From the NCBI RefSeq assembly GCF_002897295.1, contig NZ_BEXF01000005.1, positions 62,001-126,000 of the forward strand: 64,000 nt of DNA. The letters are read 5' to 3'. The notes under the pieces were generated by a model, which was not told where the DNA came from, searched no databases, and worked only from the letters and a program-made list of their open reading frames with translations. The stretch comes from Brevibacillus reuszeri (GTDB lineage Bacteria > Bacillota > Bacilli > Brevibacillales > Brevibacillaceae). Each line of letters starts with the position of its first letter. The stretch's first letter is position 1. Made by a program: the position numbers and the translations under genes. Shown piece by piece: positions 15,548-25,988 of the stretch.

Positions 15548-17626
15548 ATGGCTGACACGCTCGTAATCGTAGAATCCCCTGCGAAAGCGAAAACCATTGG
15601 AAAATATCTGGGTAGCAAATATATTGTCAAAGCATCTATGGGACACGTGAGGGACCTCCCGAAAAGTCAGACGGGTGTGGACGTGACACGTGGCTTTGAA
15701 CCCAAATACATAACCATTCGCGGCAAAGGGGACGTACTGAAGACCCTCAAAGATGCCGCCAAAAAAGTGAAGAAAGTATACCTCGCGGCCGACCCGGATC
15801 GCGAAGGGGAAGCGATTGCTTGGCATTTGGCTCAATACTTGGGGTTGGATCTAAGCCAGCCGCTTCGGGTCGTGTTTAATGAAATCACGAAGGACGCCAT
15901 CAAAGAAGCTTTCAAACACCCACGTCACATCAACATGGATTTGGTGAATGCGCAGCAGGCTCGTCGTATTCTCGACAGATTGGTTGGATACAATATCAGT
16001 CCGATCCTGTGGAAAAAAGTACGCAAAGGCCTTAGTGCTGGTCGTGTACAATCCGTTACTGTAAAAATGATTCTTGATCGGGAACGGGAAATTCAGCAAT
16101 TCATTCCGGAAGAATACTGGACGATAGCAAGCAAGCTCAACAGCAACGGAAAAGACTTTGAAGCCAAATTTTATGGCTATGGAGACGAAAAAGTTGAACT
16201 GAAGTCAGAGGCGGATGTTCAGGAAGTCTATAAAAGGATGGCGGATCAGTCGTACGTCGTTCGGAAAGTGACGAAGCGGGAGCGCAAGCGGAATCCTGCG
16301 CCTCCATTCATCACCAGCTCCTTGCAGCAAGAGGCGGCGCGAAAGCTGAATTTCCGTACAGCAAAAACCATGCGGATTGCTCAGGAGCTGTACGAAGGTA
16401 TTGACGTCGGTAGCAAAGAAGGGGCAGTCGGTTTGATTACCTACATGCGTACTGACTCGACACGCATATCAGCTACCGCACAAGAAGAAGCAAAAGCATA
16501 CATACTGGAAAAGTTTGGATCGGAGTATGTCTTATCAGAGCCGCGCACCGCTGCCAAAAACGAGAATGCACAGGATGCTCACGAAGCAATCCGCCCTACG
16601 GCGGTTATGCGTACGCCAGATGAGATCAAGGAGTTTTTGTCCCGAGATCAACTGCGACTGTATCGGTTGATTTGGGAACGGTTCCTGGCAAGTCAAATGT
16701 CTTCGGCAGTATTGGATACGATGAGCGTAGACATCGCCATCGGAGATGTCATCTTTCGGGCAACAGGCTCTAAGGTAAAATTTCCTGGCTTCATGAAGGT
16801 ATATATTGAAGGAGACGATGACGGAACAGAAGAAGAGAGCTTTTTGCCACCGATCGAAGAGGGACAGACACTTGAGCAGAAAAGCATCGAACCTTCGCAG
16901 CATTTTACACAGCCACCTCCTCGATACTCTGAAGCACGTTTAGTAAAGACGTTGGAGGAACAAGGCATTGGTCGTCCTTCTACATACGCTCCTACTTTGG
17001 AAACCGTTCAAAAACGCGGCTATGTAGCACTCGAGGAAAAACGATTTGTTCCCACTGAATTAGGAGAAATCGTTATCACCCTGATGGAGGAGTTCTTTCC
17101 TGAGATCCTTGACGTGGAGTTTACGGCACATATGGAAAGTGACCTGGATGGTATTGAAGATGGGATCGCCAACTGGGTAAATGTACTCGATGCGTTTTAC
17201 GGAGGCTTTGCAAAACGGGTTGCCTTCGCGGAAGAAGAGATGAAGGAAGTCGAACTAAAAGACGAAGAATCTGATGAAATGTGCGAGCTTTGCGGACGCG
17301 TCATGGTATATAAGCTCGGACGTTTTGGGAAATTCCTCGCTTGTTCCGGATTCCCGGATTGTCGGAACACGAAGCCAATCGTAAAAGAAACTGGTGTAAA
17401 GTGCCCGCAATGTGAAACCGGAGAGATTATCGAACGTAAATCTAAGAAGAGCCGAATTTTTTATGGTTGCAATCAATATCCTGAGTGCGATTTTGTTTCT
17501 TGGGACAAACCGATTGCAAGACCATGCCCGAAATGCTCTAGCATGTTAATAGAGAAAAAACGGAAGAAGCAAGGCGTAAGCATCGTTTGTACCAAATGCG
17601 ATTATCAGGAAGAAGCAGATTCCTAA
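15548..17626 (+). CDS. topA: DNA topoisomerase I (type IA)
   Basis: A 692-aa enzyme that relaxes negative supercoils by transient single-strand cleavage. The TOPRIM domain has the catalytic Glu in [10 protein letters not shown] (residues 6-15) and the metal site A-D-P-D-R-E-G-E near residue 80. The active-site tyrosine is Y299 in T-Y-M-R-T-D-S-T-R. The C-terminal end carries three four-cysteine zinc ribbons (C-E-L-C...C, C-P-Q-C...C, C-P-K-C...C) between about residues 577 and 690, the usual Bacillales arrangement. The ATG has GGGGAGG upstream, and there is a consensus promoter. trmFO follows 41 nt later. Confidence 0.98.
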   Translation: MADTLVIVESPAKAKTIGKYLGSKYIVKASMGHVRDLPKSQTGVDVTRGFEPKYITIRGKGDVLKTLKDAAKKVKKVYLAADPDREGEAIAWHLAQYLGLDLSQPLRVVFNEITKDAIKEAFKHPRHINMDLVNAQQARRILDRLVGYNISPILWKKVRKGLSAGRVQSVTVKMILDREREIQQFIPEEYWTIASKLNSNGKDFEAKFYGYGDEKVELKSEADVQEVYKRMADQSYVVRKVTKRERKRNPAPPFITSSLQQEAARKLNFRTAKTMRIAQELYEGIDVGSKEGAVGLITYMRTDSTRISATAQEEAKAYILEKFGSEYVLSEPRTAAKNENAQDAHEAIRPTAVMRTPDEIKEFLSRDQLRLYRLIWERFLASQMSSAVLDTMSVDIAIGDVIFRATGSKVKFPGFMKVYIEGDDDGTEEESFLPPIEEGQTLEQKSIEPSQHFTQPPPRYSEARLVKTLEEQGIGRPSTYAPTLETVQKRGYVALEEKRFVPTELGEIVITLMEEFFPEILDVEFTAHMESDLDGIEDGIANWVNVLDAFYGGFAKRVAFAEEEMKEVELKDEESDEMCELCGRVMVYKLGRFGKFLACSGFPDCRNTKPIVKETGVKCPQCETGEIIERKSKKSRIFYGCNQYPECDFVSWDKPIARPCPKCSSMLIEKKRKKQGVSIVCTKCDYQEEADS

Positions 17627-17667
17627 TGCGATTCTTGAGATTTTTGTAGGTTTGGAGGATTAACAGC

Positions 17668-18969
17668 ATGACATTGCCAACTATCACTGTTGTGGGCGCC
17701 GGTTTGGCTGGAAGTGAAGCCGCATGGCAAATTGCACAGGCCGGAGTACCCGTGAAATTGTACGAAATGAGACCAAAAACACAGACACCTGCACATCATA
17801 CAGACAAGTTCGCTGAATTGGTCTGCAGTAACTCGCTACGAGCGAATACCTTGACGAATGCAGTTGGAGTTTTAAAGGAAGAAATGCGTCGTCTGGGATC
17901 TGTTATCATCAGTGCTGCGGACCGTTGTGCTGTTCCAGCTGGAGGAGCGCTTGCGGTAGACCGTCATGAGTTTGCTGATTATGTGACTGAGGCAGTGCGA
18001 AACCATCCTCTGGTAGAGGTGGTAACGGATGAAATTACAGAAATTCCTGAAGGGATCGTTGTGATCGCAACAGGACCGTTGACATCTCCTGCACTGTCCC
18101 AGCAGCTCAAGGACCTAACCGGTGAGGAGTACCTGTACTTCTACGACGCAGCAGCACCGATTCTTGAGAAAGAATCAATTGATATGAACAAGGTATTTGT
18201 GGCTTCCCGCTACGATAAAGGTGAGGCAGCGTACTTGAATTGTCCGATGTCAGAAGAAGAGTTCAATCGCTTTTATGATGAGCTGATTGCTGCTGAAGCA
18301 GTTCCTTTGAAGGAATTTGAAAAAGAAATTTTCTTTGAAGGCTGCATGCCGATCGAAGTCATGGCAAAGCGCGGGCGTCAAACCATGGTGTTTGGTCCGT
18401 TAAAGCCAGTAGGACTCATTGATCCGCGAACAGGTAAAAAGCCTTATGCAGTTGTCCAGCTCAGACAGGATAATGGTGCTGCAACCCTATATAACATCGT
18501 AGGGTTTCAAACCCATTTGAAATGGCCAGAGCAAAAGCGTGTTTTCTCTATGATTCCTGGTTTGGAGAACTGTGAGATTGTTCGTTACGGCGTTATGCAC
18601 CGTAATACCTTCATTAACTCTCCTAAGCTGTTGAAGCCTACATACCAGTATAAAGAGCGTGAAACACTCTTTTTTGCTGGACAAATGACAGGTGTTGAAG
18701 GCTATGTGGAATCAGCTGCGTCTGGTTTGTTGGCGGGTATAAATGCAGCAAGACTGGCAAAGGGCGATGAGCTGCTTGTATTGCCACCAGAAACAGTAAT
18801 CGGCAGTATGGCGCGTTATATAACTACAGCTGACTCCAAGCATTTTCAACCGATGAACGCGAATTTCGGCTTGGTTCCTGAGTTGCCAGAGCGAATTCGA
18901 AACAAACGAGAGAAAAACGAAAAGCTTGCTGAGCGGGCGCTAGATACAATTCAGAATTTTACACAATAA
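17668..18969 (+). CDS. trmFO: FAD- and methylene-THF-dependent tRNA (uracil-54-C5) methyltransferase
   Basis: TrmFO (formerly Gid) makes ribothymidine at position 54 in the T-loop of tRNAs, using methylenetetrahydrofolate as carbon donor and FAD as reductant. It is 433 aa, typical. The N-terminal dinucleotide-binding motif is [13 protein letters not shown], followed by Y-E-M-R-P, V-C-S-N-S-L-R and, near the C-terminus, [14 protein letters not shown], which is characteristic. ATG 17668 is preceded by TTGGAGGA. It lies between topA and xerC, as in B. subtilis. Confidence 0.97.
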   Translation: MTLPTITVVGAGLAGSEAAWQIAQAGVPVKLYEMRPKTQTPAHHTDKFAELVCSNSLRANTLTNAVGVLKEEMRRLGSVIISAADRCAVPAGGALAVDRHEFADYVTEAVRNHPLVEVVTDEITEIPEGIVVIATGPLTSPALSQQLKDLTGEEYLYFYDAAAPILEKESIDMNKVFVASRYDKGEAAYLNCPMSEEEFNRFYDELIAAEAVPLKEFEKEIFFEGCMPIEVMAKRGRQTMVFGPLKPVGLIDPRTGKKPYAVVQLRQDNGAATLYNIVGFQTHLKWPEQKRVFSMIPGLENCEIVRYGVMHRNTFINSPKLLKPTYQYKERETLFFAGQMTGVEGYVESAASGLLAGINAARLAKGDELLVLPPETVIGSMARYITTADSKHFQPMNANFGLVPELPERIRNKREKNEKLAERALDTIQNFTQ

Positions 18970-18983
18970 CGACACAATAAACG

Positions 18984-19013
18984 TTGATATCCGAATTTCG
19001 ACTGTGTTACTAT
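18984..19013 (+). promoter_or_regulatory. Candidate sigma-A promoter of the xerC-hslVU-codY operon
   Basis: TTGATA (18984-18989), 18-nt spacer, TACTAT (19008-19013), 30 nt before xerC. The position corresponds to the known codV-clpQY-codY operon promoter region in B. subtilis. Confidence 0.55.
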
Positions 19014-19042
19014 ATAGGTGCTTCGAGGAGGGTGCATCCCGT

Positions 19043-19984
19043 ATGGACATTTCGCAACAGAATTCTGCGGATCTTGCGATGTTTACCCGTTATTTGCGAG
19101 TCGAAAAAAACGCCTCTCCTCATACGGTAAAGCAGTATGTGGCAGATATCAGCGAATTTGTCTCCTTTATGGAACAGCACCAAATCACCGTATTTGCTGC
19201 TGTTTCTTATTTGCATGGTCGCTCCTTCCTTGCGCAATTAGTGGGTAGGGGGCTTTCTCGGCGAAGTATCGCACGCAAGCTCTCCAGCTTGAGAAGCTTG
19301 TATCGTTTTTTATTGCGTGAAGGTAAGCTGGAACAAAATCCATTCCAACTCGTCTCCACTCCGAAAATGGAGAAGAAACTTCCTTCCTTTCTGTATCCAC
19401 AAGAGGTTCAGGCGTTTTTTGATCTGCCAGACACTTCCACTCCACTAGGAATTCGAGATCGGCTGATTTTTGAACTACTGTACGCAAGTGGCATACGCGT
19501 CATGGAGCTTGTCACACTTTCTGTGGGCGCGGTTAACCCGGACGTGGGGGTGGCTCTTGTATATGGAAAAGGAGCAAAAGAAAGGTATGTGCCAGTTGGG
19601 AGTTATGCTTGTGAGATTCTTCGGCAATACCTAGAGTATGGAAGAGAAAAGCTGCTGGCAGGAAAAGAAGACCACGGCAATCTGCTGGTCAATTACCGTG
19701 GAGAGCCACTTTCCGACCGCAGTGTTCGCCGGATTGTAGACAAATACGTTGATACGTACGCTCTGCATTTGCGTGTATCGCCTCATACGTTTCGGCATAC
19801 ATTTGCAACCCATATGTTAAACGGTGGAGCTGATCTGCGTGTTGTTCAGGAGCTGCTGGGGCATGTGAATGTCTCTACAACTCAAGTGTATACGCACGTG
19901 ACCAAAGAGCGCTTACGCCATGTATATGATACCGCACATCCGCGTGCAAATTCGCGCGATACCGGTTCCGCCAAACGGCCATAA
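19043..19984 (+). CDS. xerC: Tyrosine recombinase XerC (CodV-like)
   Basis: A 313-aa site-specific recombinase that, with XerD, resolves chromosome dimers at dif. The N-terminal SAM-like core-binding domain (residues 1-95) has [10 protein letters not shown]. The catalytic domain has R152 in A-S-G-I-R, K in [21 protein letters not shown] and nucleophile Y283 in T-Q-V-Y-T-H. The start is ATG 19043 after CGAGGAGGG; upstream in-frame codons lack family similarity. It is the first gene of the operon with hslV, hslU and codY. Synteny with B. subtilis codV supports the dimer-resolution enzyme over a phage integrase. Confidence 0.94.
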   Translation: MDISQQNSADLAMFTRYLRVEKNASPHTVKQYVADISEFVSFMEQHQITVFAAVSYLHGRSFLAQLVGRGLSRRSIARKLSSLRSLYRFLLREGKLEQNPFQLVSTPKMEKKLPSFLYPQEVQAFFDLPDTSTPLGIRDRLIFELLYASGIRVMELVTLSVGAVNPDVGVALVYGKGAKERYVPVGSYACEILRQYLEYGREKLLAGKEDHGNLLVNYRGEPLSDRSVRRIVDKYVDTYALHLRVSPHTFRHTFATHMLNGGADLRVVQELLGHVNVSTTQVYTHVTKERLRHVYDTAHPRANSRDTGSAKRP

Positions 19985-20000
19985 ACGGGAGGAATCAGTG

Positions 20001-20543
20001 ATGGAACAGTTTCACGCAACAACAATCTTTGCTATACAGCATAATGGATCTGTAGCGATGGCTGGAGATGGTCAGGTAACCTTTGGCAACAGCATGGTGA
20101 TGAAGCACGGAGCCAAAAAAGTAAGACGTCTCTATCGCGGAGAGGTTCTGGCAGGTTTTGCTGGATCAGTAGCAGACGCGATCACCCTTTTTGAAAAGTT
20201 CGAAGGTAAGCTGGAGGAGTACCATGGAAATCTGCAGCGAGCTGCCGTCGAGCTGGCCAAGGAGTGGCGTATGGACAAAATTTTGCGTCGCTTGGAAGCA
20301 ATGATGATTGTACTGAACAAGGATCATTTACTGCTCATATCGGGTAATGGTGAAATCATCGAACCAGATGATGGGATATTGGCAATCGGATCTGGAGGCA
20401 GCTTTGCACTTGCTGCTGGAAGAGCATTAAAGACGTATGCACCCCACCTTAGCGCAAGAGAAATTGCGGAAGCATCACTGCGTACTGCTGCTGAGATTTG
20501 CGTATTCACGAATAACAATCTTGTTGTGGATGAGTTGAATTGA
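20001..20543 (+). CDS. hslV: ATP-dependent protease peptidase subunit HslV (ClpQ/CodW)
   Basis: A 180-aa proteasome-like peptidase forming a double hexamer driven by HslU. The start is ATG 20001 with GGGAGG upstream. The sequence begins [11 protein letters not shown]. The T-T-I block aligns with the N-terminal Thr of E. coli HslV, so a short five- or six-residue extension precedes it. B. subtilis CodW starts with Met-Ser and is reported to use that Ser; here position 2 is Glu. Other marks are G-D-G-Q-V-T and the metal-site region [13 protein letters not shown]. It sits between xerC and hslU. Confidence 0.95.
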   Translation: MEQFHATTIFAIQHNGSVAMAGDGQVTFGNSMVMKHGAKKVRRLYRGEVLAGFAGSVADAITLFEKFEGKLEEYHGNLQRAAVELAKEWRMDKILRRLEAMMIVLNKDHLLLISGNGEIIEPDDGILAIGSGGSFALAAGRALKTYAPHLSAREIAEASLRTAAEICVFTNNNLVVDELN

Positions 20544-20562
20544 GCAAAAGGGAGGACTTTCT

Positions 20563-21960
20563 GTGCTGAATTTTGAGCAATTAACCCCGCGTAAGATCGT
20601 AGAGCATTTGGATAAATACATCGTCGGGCAGGCACAAGCCAAGAAAGCCATCGCTGTGGCGCTTCGAAATCGCTACCGTCGAAGCCGTTTGCCAGAACAA
20701 ATAATTGACGAAGTCGTACCGAAAAATATCTTGATGATTGGACCAACTGGTGTTGGGAAGACGGAGATTGCTCGGCGGATTGCCAAGCTTACCGGAGCTC
20801 CATTTATTAAGGTAGAAGCAACCAAGTTCACAGAAGTTGGTTATGTAGGACGAGATGTTGAGTCCATGGTTCGCGATTTGGTGGAAGCCTCCATTCGGAC
20901 TGTTAAGCAAGAAAAAATGGAATCAGTCAAGGAAAAAGCCGAGAAGCTTGCGAATGAAGCGATCGTAGAGGTTTTGGTTCCTTCACGTAAACAGCAGAGC
21001 TCTTTTAAAAATCCACTGGAGATGTTCTTCGGAGGGCAGCAGCAGTCGCAACAGCCAGCAAATGATCCAGAAGAGGCTTCGGTAGAGCAAGGGCGTAGAC
21101 AGGTGGCTTGGCAGCTGGCAAATGGTCAATTGGAAGAGCAAATCATTGAGATAGATGTAGAAGATCAGTCCCCAACGATGTTTGACATGTTCCAGGTTCC
21201 GGGTACAGAACAAATGGGGATGCAAATGCAAGATATGCTCGGCAGCCTGATGCCAAAACGAACCAAGAAGCGAAAATTGCGAATTAAAGATGCGCGAAAG
21301 GTATTAATTCAACAAGAAGCGCAAAAACTGGTGGATATGGATGAAGTAACGCAGGAATCGATTCGCAGGGCTGAGAATCACGGGATTATTTTTATCGACG
21401 AGATCGATAAGATCGCCGGAAAAGATGGTCGAGGTCCCGATGTATCCCGTGAAGGAGTTCAGCGTGATATTTTGCCGATCGTCGAAGGCTCAACCATTAT
21501 GACCAAATACGGACCAGTCAAGACAGATTACGTATTGTTCATAGCGGCAGGAGCATTCCACATGGCAAAGCCATCCGATCTCATACCGGAGCTGCAGGGA
21601 CGTTTTCCCATCAGAGTAGAGCTGACCAGCCTTAGCGCCCCGGATTTTGTCCGGATTTTAACTGAGCCTAAAAACGCGCTTCTGAAGCAGTATGTTGCCC
21701 TTTTGGAAACGGAAGGCGTGCAGGTTGAATTCACACCAGACGCCATTCAAGAGCTTGCTCGCTTGGCTGCTGAAGTGAATCAAAGCACGGATAATATCGG
21801 TGCCAGACGTTTGCACACCATATTGGAAAAGCTGCTAGAGGATCTTTCCTTTGAAGCCCCGGACATTCACCTGGAGGTTGTGCAGATCACGCCGGATTAT
21901 GTGAAACAAAAACTAGGCAACATCGTAGGAAACAAAGACTTAAGTCAGTATATTTTGTAA
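20563..21960 (+). CDS. hslU: ATPase subunit HslU (ClpY/CodX) of the HslUV protease
   Basis: A 465-aa AAA+ unfoldase that feeds HslV. The GTG start at 20563 follows GGGAGG. Order: N-terminal [11 protein letters not shown], Walker [10 protein letters not shown] near residue 65, the intermediate I-domain (about residues 105-240, with a Q-rich insert Q-Q-Q-S-Q-Q), Walker B I-F-I-D-E-I-D-K, sensor region G-A-F-H and the C-terminal end L-S-Q-Y-I-L, which docks into HslV. It lies 19 nt downstream of hslV and 45 nt before codY. Confidence 0.97.
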   Translation: MLNFEQLTPRKIVEHLDKYIVGQAQAKKAIAVALRNRYRRSRLPEQIIDEVVPKNILMIGPTGVGKTEIARRIAKLTGAPFIKVEATKFTEVGYVGRDVESMVRDLVEASIRTVKQEKMESVKEKAEKLANEAIVEVLVPSRKQQSSFKNPLEMFFGGQQQSQQPANDPEEASVEQGRRQVAWQLANGQLEEQIIEIDVEDQSPTMFDMFQVPGTEQMGMQMQDMLGSLMPKRTKKRKLRIKDARKVLIQQEAQKLVDMDEVTQESIRRAENHGIIFIDEIDKIAGKDGRGPDVSREGVQRDILPIVEGSTIMTKYGPVKTDYVLFIAAGAFHMAKPSDLIPELQGRFPIRVELTSLSAPDFVRILTEPKNALLKQYVALLETEGVQVEFTPDAIQELARLAAEVNQSTDNIGARRLHTILEKLLEDLSFEAPDIHLEVVQITPDYVKQKLGNIVGNKDLSQYIL

Positions 21961-22005
21961 CGAACATTGGGTAGGAATCACACAGACATTGGGAGGAAAT
22001 TTAAG

Positions 22006-22785
22006 ATGGATCTACTGTCGAAAACAAGAAGAATTAACCGCATGCTGCAAAAATCTGCAGGTCATGCCGTTAATTTCAATGAAATGGCGCAAGTATTGAG
22101 TGATGTAATTGAAGCGAATACCTTTGTTGTAAGCCGCAAAGGTAAACTACTTGGCTTTGCTATCCACCAAGAGATGGACAACGCGCGTATCCGCAAAATG
22201 CTGGAAGAGCGCCGTTTCCCTGAAGAATACAGCATGGGCCTCTTGAAAGTAGAAGAAACATCTGCAAACCTGGATGTAGATAGCCCATACACCATTTTCC
22301 CTGAGGAAATGAAAGAAGTATTCCGTTCGGGTTGGACAACATTGGTACCGATCATCGGTGGCGGTGACCGACTTGGTACACTCATTTTGGGAAGAATCAA
22401 CGATCAATTCGTAGATGACGATTTGATCTTGGCTGAAGTAGGGGCAACCGTAGTAGGAATGGAAATCTTGCGTGAACGCTCTGAGGCAATTGAAGAAGAA
22501 GCACGCAGCAAGGCTGTCGTCCAAATGGCGATTGGTTCTCTTTCCTATAGCGAGTTGGAAGCGGTTGAGCATATTTTTGAAGAGCTGGAAGGAAAAGAAG
22601 GACTCCTCGTTGCCTCGAAAATCGCAGACCGTGTCGGTATTACCCGTTCGGTGATTGTCAATGCTCTGCGTAAACTGGAGAGTGCAGGTGTAATCGAGTC
22701 TCGTTCCCTTGGAATGAAAGGTACATTTATTAAAGTGTTGAATGAGAAGCTGTTACCTGAGCTGGAGAAGCTGAAAACCTCTTAA
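22006..22785 (+). CDS. codY: Global transcriptional regulator CodY
   Basis: A 259-aa GTP- and branched-chain-amino-acid-sensing repressor found in low-GC Gram-positives. The start is ATG 22006 ([11 protein letters not shown]) with GGGAGG upstream; the open frame extends 5' without similarity. A GAF-like ligand domain (residues 1-155, with L-P-E-E-Y-S-type loop R-F-P-E-E-Y and [11 protein letters not shown]) is followed by the C-terminal winged helix with [20 protein letters not shown], nearly invariant in CodY. It is last in the xerC-hslVU-codY operon and directly upstream of the fla/che operon, which CodY represses in B. subtilis. Confidence 0.98.
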   Translation: MDLLSKTRRINRMLQKSAGHAVNFNEMAQVLSDVIEANTFVVSRKGKLLGFAIHQEMDNARIRKMLEERRFPEEYSMGLLKVEETSANLDVDSPYTIFPEEMKEVFRSGWTTLVPIIGGGDRLGTLILGRINDQFVDDDLILAEVGATVVGMEILRERSEAIEEEARSKAVVQMAIGSLSYSELEAVEHIFEELEGKEGLLVASKIADRVGITRSVIVNALRKLESAGVIESRSLGMKGTFIKVLNEKLLPELEKLKTS

Positions 22786-22820
22786 TCCAACGTAGACTAA
22801 AGTTACACGAGGTTAAACAA

Positions 22821-22854
22821 AAGGCGTAGCAACTTATGTTGCTGCGCCTTTTTT
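22821..22854 (+). terminator. Terminator of the codY operon
   Basis: A 13-bp stem AAGGCGTAGCAAC (22821-22833) / GTTGCTGCGCCTT (22838-22850), with one U-G pair and a TTAT tetraloop, then T residues. Confidence 0.88.
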
Positions 22855-23158
22855 CGTGGGTACAAATGCCTAAAATCAACAAAACCCGACACAACTTAGC
22901 AAATTTTCATCCATAAATTCGTCAAAGTCTACATGCAAAAATATGGCAATATCAGTCGTATAATTGTAAAATGCAGTAAAAAATCAGGGCAAATAAGTGA
23001 TTTAGTGCGATTGAATCATTTTGAAAATCTTCATGAAAAGGGGCTTTTTTCACTATTACAGTTTTGCTATGATTGAAGCGTATCTTAAATGTCGAAAATA
23101 CAGGAATTTTAGGTAGATTTGAGGAAGCTTTGACGACAAATATAGGGGGATTAGGAAC
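22855..23158 (+). promoter_or_regulatory. Leader and promoter region of the fla/che operon
   Basis: About 300 AT-rich nucleotides between the codY terminator and flgB. A consensus -10 TATAAT is at 22959-22964, but the -35 candidate ATGCAA sits 20 nt away. A second weak -10, TATGAT, is at 23068-23073. No convincing sigma-D promoter (TAAA-N15-GCCGATAA) was found. Weak CodY-box-like sequences occur at 23015-23029 and 23105-23119. The operon's promoter must be here or upstream. Confidence 0.5.
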
Positions 23159-23572
23159 ATGCTGGATAGCTATCATCTTCAGGTCCTAGAACGATCGATG
23201 GACGCAGCCTCTATGCGGCACAGAGCGATCACAAACAATCTTGCCAATATAAATACCCCTTATTTCAAGAGTCAACAAGTCAACTTCGAGGAGTACTTGC
23301 AAGATGAACTGAATGGGGTTATTGGCAAGAAAAACTTGGAAGCCTACAGAACGAATGAGCGGCATATTCCCTTCAAAAATAGTGGGGGCTTTGCAGTGCC
23401 GCAACTCGTATCCAATCCAACAGCTTATGTACAAAACAACGGAAACAACGTAGACATGGAAGCAGAAAGCGCGGAGCTAGCAAAAAACCAAATTTGGTAT
23501 AGTGGTTTGACACAACTGACCGCAGGATCCTTCCAAAAGCTACGAAGCGTAATTGAGGGCGGAGGTAAATAA
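23159..23572 (+). CDS. flgB: Flagellar basal-body rod protein FlgB
   Basis: A 137-aa proximal rod subunit exported by the flagellar type III system, first gene of the fla/che operon. The typical N-terminus has R-S-M-D-A-A-S-M-R-H-R-A-I-T-N-N-L-A-N-I-N-T-P-Y-F-K, the common rod/hook helix. The C-terminal helix contains M-E-A-E-S-A-E-L-A-K-N. The start ATG 23159 has TAGGGGGA upstream. flgC follows two nt after the stop. Confidence 0.95.
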   Translation: MLDSYHLQVLERSMDAASMRHRAITNNLANINTPYFKSQQVNFEEYLQDELNGVIGKKNLEAYRTNERHIPFKNSGGFAVPQLVSNPTAYVQNNGNNVDMEAESAELAKNQIWYSGLTQLTAGSFQKLRSVIEGGGK

Positions 23573-23574
23573 GG

Positions 23575-24036
23575 ATGAGTTTGTTTCAAGGAATGAACGC
23601 AAGCACTTCTGCACTGACTGCTAATCGATTGATGCTGGACACGATTTCTGCCAATATTGCGAACCAAGAGGTTACGAGAGCTACTTATGTAAATGGCGCA
23701 TGGCAGCCGTACAAACGGAAAATGCTTGAGATGGCTCCTAGATCGAGCAGCTCTTTCGACAATATGCTGCAGATGGCTGTCGGAAATGTTTTTAACAACA
23801 ACGGTGGTGAGCTTGGGGTTCGGGTAACAGGTATTCGTGAGGATAATACACCGTTTAAACGAATGTATGATCCATCTCATCCGGATGCAGATGCGGACGG
23901 ATACGTACTGATGCCAAATGTGGATCCGATGAAGGAATTTGTAGATCTCATTGCAGCATCAAGAGCTTATGAAGCGAATATCACTGCGTTTAACGCTTCG
24001 AAATCGATGATGATGAAAGCTTTAGAAATAAGATAA
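23575..24036 (+). CDS. flgC: Flagellar basal-body rod protein FlgC
   Basis: A 153-aa rod subunit that stacks on FlgB. The N-terminal rod motif reads S-A-L-T-A-N-R-L-M-L-D-T-I-S-A-N-I-A-N; the central part has P-Y-K-R-K and N-V-D-P-M-K-E-F-V-D-L-I-A-A-S-R-A-Y-E-A-N, the conserved C-terminal block. The stop of flgB is two nt upstream, so translation is coupled. Confidence 0.96.
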   Translation: MSLFQGMNASTSALTANRLMLDTISANIANQEVTRATYVNGAWQPYKRKMLEMAPRSSSSFDNMLQMAVGNVFNNNGGELGVRVTGIREDNTPFKRMYDPSHPDADADGYVLMPNVDPMKEFVDLIAASRAYEANITAFNASKSMMMKALEIR

Positions 24037-24055
24037 AGCGGGTGATCTTTAACAA

Positions 24056-24355
24056 ATGGATATTAACGCTCTTTCTCAAGTAAGCGCTATTCGTACGCCT
24101 AGCGTGAACAAGCTGCAAACCCCAGCCGAAGTAACAAAGGAATTTTCCTCCTTTTTGTCTGATGCAATCACCGAAGTGAATCAAGCGCAAATTGAGTCCG
24201 CCATTCTCAGCGACAAATTTGCATCCAAGGAGATTGAAGACATCCATCAAGTAACAGCAGCTGGACAAAAATCATCGATCATGCTTCAAATGACCCTGCA
24301 AGTGCGTAACAAGATGATCGAGTCTTATCAAGAAATTATGCGTATGTCTGTATGA
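24056..24355 (+). CDS. fliE: Flagellar hook-basal body complex protein FliE
   Basis: A 99-aa adaptor joining the MS ring to the rod. It has the family pattern F-S-S-F-L-S-D-A-I-T-E-V-N-Q-A-Q, then I-H-Q-V-T-A-A-G-Q-K-S and the C-terminal L-Q-M-T-L-Q-V-R-N-K-M-I-E-S-Y-Q-E-I-M-R-M. The length is normal. It lies 19 nt after flgC with GGGTGAT as ribosome site. Confidence 0.95.
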   Translation: MDINALSQVSAIRTPSVNKLQTPAEVTKEFSSFLSDAITEVNQAQIESAILSDKFASKEIEDIHQVTAAGQKSSIMLQMTLQVRNKMIESYQEIMRMSV

Positions 24356-24386
24356 TTTGTTGTTGGTATCCTGTGAGAGGTGAATC

Positions 24387-25976
24387 ATGAACGAGCGTCT
24401 GGCATTATTCAGAGAACAGCTTACGTCAAAATGGAACCAGTTATCTAAAAAACAAAGATGGATGATTGTTGGAATTTCTCTATTTCTCCTCATCTCACTT
24501 GGCTTATACATATACATAGCTTCTCAACCGGTATACAAGCCGCTATATAATCAACAACTGAGTGAGCAAGAGATTGGGGCAATTAAGAAAGAGCTGGAAG
24601 GCTCTCAAACTCCTTATCGAATTACGGGAAATGGAACTAGCATTGAAGTACCGGAAAAAGTAGCCCAAGATGTTATTGTGGATCTGGCTGCCAAAGGAAT
24701 TCCAAGTCAGGCAGGAATCAACTCAGAAATCTTTTCAAACACACTTGGAGTTACGGATCGCCAATTCGATGTGATGAAAAAAGAAGCATTGCAGCAGGAA
24801 TTGCGCAAAATGCTGGAGCGGGTTAAAGGGGTGCGAAGTGCACAGGTCATGATCACTCTGCCACAAGAAAGCTTGTGGGTAACAGAAACACCTGATACAG
24901 CTACCGCTTCTGTCATCGTTGATGTAGAACCTGGAACAACACTTGATCAGAAACAGATCAATTCCCTTTACTTGCTAGTATCACGAAGTGTTCCGAAGCT
25001 GCCGATGGAAGCAATTGCGATTACGGACCAGTACTCCAATTCGCTGGATCGCACGGATGGGAATGAAAGTGAAGGTTCTTTGAGCAGCTTTAAACAACAA
25101 GAAGATATCAAAGCTGAAGTAGAAAAGAAAATACAGCAGAATTTGTACAATCTTCTGGGAACCATCATGGGACGGGACAAAGTCATTGTTCATACTTTTG
25201 TTAAAATGAATTTTGATAAAGAAAACCGTGTGGAAAATCTCGTAGAGGCACCTGATAAAGAAAATAACGAAGGTCTTATCATTTCATCGCAAAAATTATC
25301 TAAAGCATTTTCGGGACAGGGTGTACCGCCTGGTGGAATTACCGGTACGGGTGATAATGCATCTCCCCAGTACCAAGCAAATACTCCAAACGGCAACAAC
25401 AGTCAATATGAAGAATTAAATGACACGATTAACCGAGAAGTAAATCGAATTACACGAAATGTCGTGAAGAGTCCATATGAGATCGAAGACTTGACGATTA
25501 ACGTAGGTGTTGAACCACCAGCTGGCGCTCAGTTAGATCCAGCTACTATCGACAGCATCAAACAAGTACTCCGAAATGTGGTACGTGTTACCTTGAGTAA
25601 TCAAGCGATTGATTTGTCCCAAGACGAGCTGGATAAACATATTTCTGTCTTCCCGCGCGAGTTCTCTGGAAAAGTGGCTTTAGAAGAAAGTAATTCTCTT
25701 AGCCCTGCTGTACTTTGGACTGTTGGTGGTATTGCAGCATTGGCGCTTGCAGCAGTTGCATTCCTTTTGGTTCGCAGACGTAGCCAAGCCAAACAGCAGC
25801 AAGAAAATGAAGAAGTTCAAGATTTGCTAACTCCATCCCAATCGCTGGATGTTCCCGATTTGATTTATCAGGAGGATGGCGATCAGGTTATGGTCAGGAA
25901 GCAGCTTGAAAAATTGGCGCGAAGCAAGCCAGATGAATTTGTAGTTCTGCTTCGTACATGGCTAGCAGAAGATTAA
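24387..25976 (+). CDS. fliF: Flagellar MS-ring protein FliF
   Basis: A 529-aa membrane protein forming the MS ring. An N-terminal membrane segment (about residues 24-46) is followed by the YscJ/FliF ring domain with Q-P-V-Y-K-P-L-Y and V-M-I-T-L-P, then a second ring domain with a Gly/Pro/Asn-rich loop around residues 300-340. A second membrane segment (about residues 438-460) leads to the C-terminal tail, which contacts FliG (ending L-R-T-W-L-A-E-D). It is 12 nt before fliG. Confidence 0.96.
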   Translation: MNERLALFREQLTSKWNQLSKKQRWMIVGISLFLLISLGLYIYIASQPVYKPLYNQQLSEQEIGAIKKELEGSQTPYRITGNGTSIEVPEKVAQDVIVDLAAKGIPSQAGINSEIFSNTLGVTDRQFDVMKKEALQQELRKMLERVKGVRSAQVMITLPQESLWVTETPDTATASVIVDVEPGTTLDQKQINSLYLLVSRSVPKLPMEAIAITDQYSNSLDRTDGNESEGSLSSFKQQEDIKAEVEKKIQQNLYNLLGTIMGRDKVIVHTFVKMNFDKENRVENLVEAPDKENNEGLIISSQKLSKAFSGQGVPPGGITGTGDNASPQYQANTPNGNNSQYEELNDTINREVNRITRNVVKSPYEIEDLTINVGVEPPAGAQLDPATIDSIKQVLRNVVRVTLSNQAIDLSQDELDKHISVFPREFSGKVALEESNSLSPAVLWTVGGIAALALAAVAFLLVRRRSQAKQQQENEEVQDLLTPSQSLDVPDLIYQEDGDQVMVRKQLEKLARSKPDEFVVLLRTWLAED

Positions 25977-25988
25977 GGAGTGAAAGGT

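Noticed and set aside
22861..22960. Sigma-D-type promoter before flgB
   Set aside because: A GGCAATAT at 22945-22952 resembles the -10, but no TAAA lies at the required 14-16 nt distance.
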